From the NCBI GenBank assembly GCA_026989145.1, contig JALSJU010000063.1, positions 1 through 62,113 on the forward strand: a DNA stretch of 62,113 nt, in the 5' to 3' direction. Shown here piece by piece: positions 57,834-62,113 of this stretch. The stretch is from Thiotrichaceae bacterium. GTDB taxonomy: Bacteria > Pseudomonadota > Gammaproteobacteria > Thiotrichales > Thiotrichaceae. The position numbers and the translations under genes were made by a program. Positions within the stretch are counted from its first letter, which is position 1; each line of letters starts with the position of its first letter. Below the pieces are notes generated by a model. It had not been told where the DNA came from, made no database searches, and was given only the letters and a program-made list of their open reading frames with translations.

Positions 57834-59288
57834 ATGAATCCATCTCACTTTCAACAAGTAGAACAACAGTTACTTGAACCTGCTGGCCTTAATATTTCAG
57901 ACCTTGAAAAGATATTTGCGCATTTAAAAGGGGCTGATTTAGCTGATTTATATTTTCAATCAAATCGTTTTGAATCGTGGGGCTTAGAAGATGGCATTAT
58001 CAAAAATGGCACTTATAGCATAGAGCAGGGTGTTGGTGTGCGCATGGTCATCGGTGAGCAAACAGGTTTTTCTTACTCAGATGAAATCTCTTTCGATGCG
58101 CTGACTGCCTCTGCAAAAGCAGCTGCAGGGATTGGTAAAGCAGGCCAAACCGGTCGGATTCAGGCATGGCAAGCGAAAGATGCACAAAAAATGAAAGCGT
58201 TGTATCAGATGGATAATCCATTAGCAGCGATGTCGGAAGATGAAAAAATTGCTTTATTAAACCTCGCTGATAAAGAGGCAAGGTCGGCAAGCCCTCATGT
58301 GCAACAAGTGATTGCTAATATTGCTGGTGTGTATGAGCATATTTTAATTGCTGATAATGAAGGAAATTTAAACGCAGATATTCGCCCCTTAGTGCGTATG
58401 AATATTACCGTAGTTGTGGAAAAAGACGGGAAACGTGAATCAGCAGGAACTGGAGGCGGTGGACGTTTTGGGTTTGATTATTTTACCCAAGCCGATCGAG
58501 TCAGGGAGTATGCGCAAGAAGCGGTACGCTTGGCATTGGTAAACTTAGATGCAGTTGCTGCCCCTGCAGGAAGTCAAACGGTTGTATTAGGGTCGGGCTG
58601 GCCTGGTGTTTTGTTACATGAAGCCATCGGGCATGGTTTAGAAGGTGACTTTAACCGTAAAGGCACATCAGCTTTTAGTGGGCGTGTGGGTGAGAAGGTA
58701 GCTTCTAACGGCGTAACGGTGGTTGATGATGGAACCCTTGAAAACCGTCGAGGTTCTTTAAATATTGATGATGAAGGAACACCAACCAACTGCACCACAT
58801 TGATCGAAGATGGTGTTTTAAAAGGCTATATGCAGGATAAGCTCAATGCGAGGTTAATGGGTGAGCAATCTACTGGTAACGGCCGTCGTGAATCGTATGC
58901 GCATTTACCGATGCCTCGCATGACGAATACTTACATGTTGGCAGGTAAAGAAGATCCGCAAGAAATTATTGCTTCGGTAAAGAATGGCTTATATGCGGTT
59001 AATTTTGGTGGTGGGCAAGTTGATATTACTTCAGGAAAATTTGTGTTTTCTGCATCAGAGGCTTATTTAATAGAAAACGGTAAAGTCACCCGACCTGTTA
59101 AAGGTGCAACTCTAATTGGTAACGGTCCGGACGTGTTAACTAAAGTTAGTATGATTGGCAATGATTTGGCACTAGATAAAGGTGTTGGTGTGTGTGGTAA
59201 GGCGGGTCAAAGTGTGCCTGTGGGAGTTGGTCAGCCCACTTTGAAAATTGATGGTCTTACCGTAGGTGGAACGGAGGCACAATCATGA
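57834..59288 (+). CDS. tldD: Metalloprotease TldD
   Basis: [31 protein letters not shown] HExxxH motif; paired with pmbA. Confidence 0.95.
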   Translation: MNPSHFQQVEQQLLEPAGLNISDLEKIFAHLKGADLADLYFQSNRFESWGLEDGIIKNGTYSIEQGVGVRMVIGEQTGFSYSDEISFDALTASAKAAAGIGKAGQTGRIQAWQAKDAQKMKALYQMDNPLAAMSEDEKIALLNLADKEARSASPHVQQVIANIAGVYEHILIADNEGNLNADIRPLVRMNITVVVEKDGKRESAGTGGGGRFGFDYFTQADRVREYAQEAVRLALVNLDAVAAPAGSQTVVLGSGWPGVLLHEAIGHGLEGDFNRKGTSAFSGRVGEKVASNGVTVVDDGTLENRRGSLNIDDEGTPTNCTTLIEDGVLKGYMQDKLNARLMGEQSTGNGRRESYAHLPMPRMTNTYMLAGKEDPQEIIASVKNGLYAVNFGGGQVDITSGKFVFSASEAYLIENGKVTRPVKGATLIGNGPDVLTKVSMIGNDLALDKGVGVCGKAGQSVPVGVGQPTLKIDGLTVGGTEAQS

Positions 59289-60631
59289 ATCTAAATGAAT
59301 TGAAAAAAACGGATGCAGAGCTCCGCGCACTATCGGAGACGGTTCTTAAGCTCTCTAAAAAGTACGGCGCATCAGATGCTGAATTAAGTTTAAACCGAGG
59401 TTCTGGTTTATCAGTTGAAATTCATCAAGAGAATATTGATAAGCTTGAGTATCATCGTGATCAAGGCCTCAGCCTTACCGTTTATATGGGGCAACAACAA
59501 GGCTCTGCAACGACAGGTGATTTGTCTACTCAAGCGATTGAAGATACCGTTAAGGCTGCTTGTAATATTGCAAAGTTCACTGGTGAGGATAAGTACACGG
59601 GGTTAGCTGATGCGCAGCTTATGGCGGGAGATATGGGTGATTTAGATCTTTATCACCCCTGGGATCTGAATGCTGAAAGTGCTATTCAAATAGCTACGGC
59701 TTGTGAGAAAGCGGCGATGAGTTATGATGATCGTATCATCAATTCTGATGGCGCGAGTATCAGTAGTTACAGTGGCTTATCCGTGATTGCAAACACGCAT
59801 GGGTTTATAGGTGTGACGCCTTCAAGTCGCCATAATCTAAGTTGCTCGGTTATTGCACAAGCGCCTAATACAACGGCGATGCAACGTGATTATTGGTATA
59901 CAACTAGTCGTCAGCATGAAGCACTGGATTCCCCTGAGCATGTTGGGGAAAAATCTGCTGAGTTAACCTTAAGTCGTTTAAATGGCCGACAAATAAACAC
60001 GCAGCAAGCAACGGTTCTTTATTCTCCTGAAATGGCGCGTAGTATTATTAGTCATTTTACCAGTTCAATTTCAGGTGGTTCACAATACCGTAAAACAACC
60101 TTTTTACTGGGGGCGAAAGGCGAAAAAGTTTTTCCTGATTTTATTCGTTTACATGAACAGCCTCACTTGATTTCAGGGTTTGGGAGCTGTTATTTTGATC
60201 GGGACGGCGTTGCTACAGTGGATAGAGATATTGTAGTAGATGGTGTGGTGCAAGATTATATTATGGGAAGTTATTCAGCGCGCCAGCTGGGCTTGAAAAC
60301 AACAGCAAATTCAGGTGGTACTCATAACTTGACCTTAGACTCAACCGGTCAGACTTTTGATGAGCTTTTAAAACTAATGGGTACGGGCTTGTTAGTGACT
60401 GAGTTAATCGGTAGCGGTATTAATGGAGTGACGGGCGACTATTCAAGAGGTGCGGCAGGTTTTTGGGTAGAAAATGGGAAGATCCAATTTCCTGTCGAAG
60501 AGATTACCATTGCTGGAAACTTAAAAGATATGTTTCAAAACATCATTGCGGTAGGAAATGATGTTGATCCTCGATCAGCGACACAAACAGGTTCTATTTT
60601 GATAGAGGGGATGATGGTAGCGGGTGAGTAG
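59285..60631 (+). CDS. pmbA: Metalloprotease PmbA (TldE)
   Basis: TldD/PmbA fold; ATGA overlap with tldD; C-terminal [12 protein letters not shown]. Confidence 0.93.
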   Translation: MNLNELKKTDAELRALSETVLKLSKKYGASDAELSLNRGSGLSVEIHQENIDKLEYHRDQGLSLTVYMGQQQGSATTGDLSTQAIEDTVKAACNIAKFTGEDKYTGLADAQLMAGDMGDLDLYHPWDLNAESAIQIATACEKAAMSYDDRIINSDGASISSYSGLSVIANTHGFIGVTPSSRHNLSCSVIAQAPNTTAMQRDYWYTTSRQHEALDSPEHVGEKSAELTLSRLNGRQINTQQATVLYSPEMARSIISHFTSSISGGSQYRKTTFLLGAKGEKVFPDFIRLHEQPHLISGFGSCYFDRDGVATVDRDIVVDGVVQDYIMGSYSARQLGLKTTANSGGTHNLTLDSTGQTFDELLKLMGTGLLVTELIGSGINGVTGDYSRGAAGFWVENGKIQFPVEEITIAGNLKDMFQNIIAVGNDVDPRSATQTGSILIEGMMVAGE

Positions 60632-60650
60632 ATCGTATTTGTTGAAAGCT

Positions 60651-60791
60651 CGCCCCTCTTATTAGCTGGCTAACCGCGTCAGCTAATAAGAGGGGTAAGG
60701 CTCTAGGGCGGCATCTCCGTTGTGTATTACTCATGAAGGCAATAAGCATTCATTTCAAAATACGACTAGGATATACTGCCCTAGAGACTTA
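60651..60791. repeat. Dispersed intergenic repeat, copy B (uninterrupted), including a perfect 16-bp hairpin
   Basis: CCCCTCTTATTAGCTG (60653-60668) and CAGCTAATAAGAGGGG (60680-60695), plus CTCTAGGGCgG...aGCCCTAGAG arms; homologous in inverted orientation to 21466-21745. Confidence 0.75.
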
Positions 60792-60872
60792 CAGAATCTT
60801 ATGGGGCTTAATCAGGGTTACCTTAACTAGACTTTTATAAGCCTGAGCTTGTTGAATAGACTCTAATAATCC

Positions 60873-61775
60873 TTAAGAAAAAGAAGTCTTTGTCGCAAGA
60901 CCATCTTTAATATCAATTACTTTATCTTCAGCATGGTTACTTGAAGTAGATTGAGGGATTAGCAAAGATGCATCACTATAATATTCATTAGCAAAAGACG
61001 TGAATTGGAAATCACTCATCAGTTTGTGTAATTTTTTCTCAACAGTAGGTCTACCAATAAACTGAGACGCTCTCCACTTAAGTGGAATATGGTCATGTGC
61101 ACGTTGTACCGCTGCAAGCTCTTCAAGATCAATCTCATAGGGGTGCATATAAAAAACAGCACGTTTAGAATCAAGCTTTTGGCTTAAATGTTTTGTTATT
61201 GCATAGGGGGTAATGCGGAACCAACCGCCACCAAAGAATGGTAGCTTGTATCCAAAGAAATTCATGTAACTTAAATAATGCTCATTTAAATGGTATTTGT
61301 TAAATATCTTTAATGAATATTCTTTTTCAATTCCATATTTCACGACTTTCATAGGAAAAAGAGAAGAGTCATATTTTACGCCGTTTTCTGCAAGTGCTTC
61401 ACAGTACCACTCGAATAAGTATTCTCTAATCGAAAAATCTGGCGCTCTAAATCCAATGACTTTTTGACCCGAAGTATCTTCGAGTAGTTTAATAGAACTA
61501 GAAACATCTTCACGAACTTGGTTGGGTGTGAGGTTAAATATAGATTGATGATTAAATCCGTGTGATGCAACTTCGTGTCCGGTATCAGCAATTTTACGAA
61601 TCAATTCAGGGTGCTTTTGTGCGACATTGCCTAATGTAAAGAACGTTGCCTTGTGGTCATGTTCATCAAGAATATCTAGCAATCGTAAGGTGTTATCAAG
61701 CACGCGATTAGTGACAGGATTATTTGGGTTTAAAACAGACTGCGCCCAATCTTCAACATCTATAGAAAAAATCAT
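60873..61775 (-). CDS. Polysaccharide deacetylase, XrtA/PEP-CTERM-associated type (DUF3473-like)
   Basis: FSIDVEDWAQS...KATFFTLGNVAQKHPELIRKIADTGHEVASHGFNHQ...FRAPDFSI...FYMHPYEID. Confidence 0.88.
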   Translation of the reverse strand: MIFSIDVEDWAQSVLNPNNPVTNRVLDNTLRLLDILDEHDHKATFFTLGNVAQKHPELIRKIADTGHEVASHGFNHQSIFNLTPNQVREDVSSSIKLLEDTSGQKVIGFRAPDFSIREYLFEWYCEALAENGVKYDSSLFPMKVVKYGIEKEYSLKIFNKYHLNEHYLSYMNFFGYKLPFFGGGWFRITPYAITKHLSQKLDSKRAVFYMHPYEIDLEELAAVQRAHDHIPLKWRASQFIGRPTVEKKLHKLMSDFQFTSFANEYYSDASLLIPQSTSSNHAEDKVIDIKDGLATKTSFS

Positions 61776-61989
61776 TGTTTTCTCACTTAATTTTTATAAT
61801 TAAATCTACTTTACCAATCAGCGTACATATTAACTATCTAGTTCAGAATGAAGGTGCTAAAAAGTAGATGAGGTGTAGCTATTATATCATTATAGACCTA
61901 TATTTTATCTATAACTGTGATTTAATTCTGAAAGTTCATTGTATAATAGTTTATTACTGTACCAATATACCAGAGTTATTAATATAAAT

Positions 61990-62005
61990 GAGACCTTTGC
62001 ATGAG
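61990..62005. repeat. Possible transposable-element end (TIR-like)
   Basis: GAGACCTTTGCATGAG matches 15/16 of the 48845 element end GAGACCTTTGCACGAG. Confidence 0.4.
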
Positions 62006-62113
62006 ATCTCATTTTCCAATTTATTCTGATAATTGAGTTGGATGTTAAAAAAACATCAAATCAATCGCTAGTTCTTCTCTATTTTTACCTTAATACTTAC
62101 ATTTTTAAGCCTA

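Overview
This looks like a gammaproteobacterial chromosomal window, judged from gene content only. The first third (1-19.6 kb) is conserved: rpoC C-terminus, the str operon, the S10-spc-alpha ribosomal protein clusters with secY, rpoA and rplQ, ending in a clear terminator. The rest is mixed housekeeping and accessory DNA: bioB; a pilY1-fimT-pilV-pilW-pilX minor-pilin operon; yciK-like SDR, cmoA, cmoB, parA, parB; sdaA; a thrombospondin-type-3-repeat protein; an MFS transporter; a diheme cytochrome c next to a PL14-like lyase; ligA behind a six-repeat envelope protein; htpG; a DUF47/PiT phosphate pair; an RlmI/K-like methyltransferase; hom, thrC, a nitrilase-family hydrolase, tldD, pmbA; and an XrtA-type polysaccharide deacetylase. 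The best candidate for an undescribed system is the translationally coupled pair at 49431-53278. One gene encodes a membrane-anchored coiled-coil protein with three tandem H3TH/HhH domains predicted to be cytosolic. The other encodes a membrane-anchored ladder of five Ig-like domains ending in an OmpA-like peptidoglycan-binding domain. Intergenic DNA also holds several non-autonomous repeat or MITE-like elements. One has a visible empty-site copy elsewhere in the window. Another supplies the 5' end of a methyltransferase ORF. No rRNA, tRNA or CRISPR array was recognised. All assignments come from reading the sequence; no searches were run.
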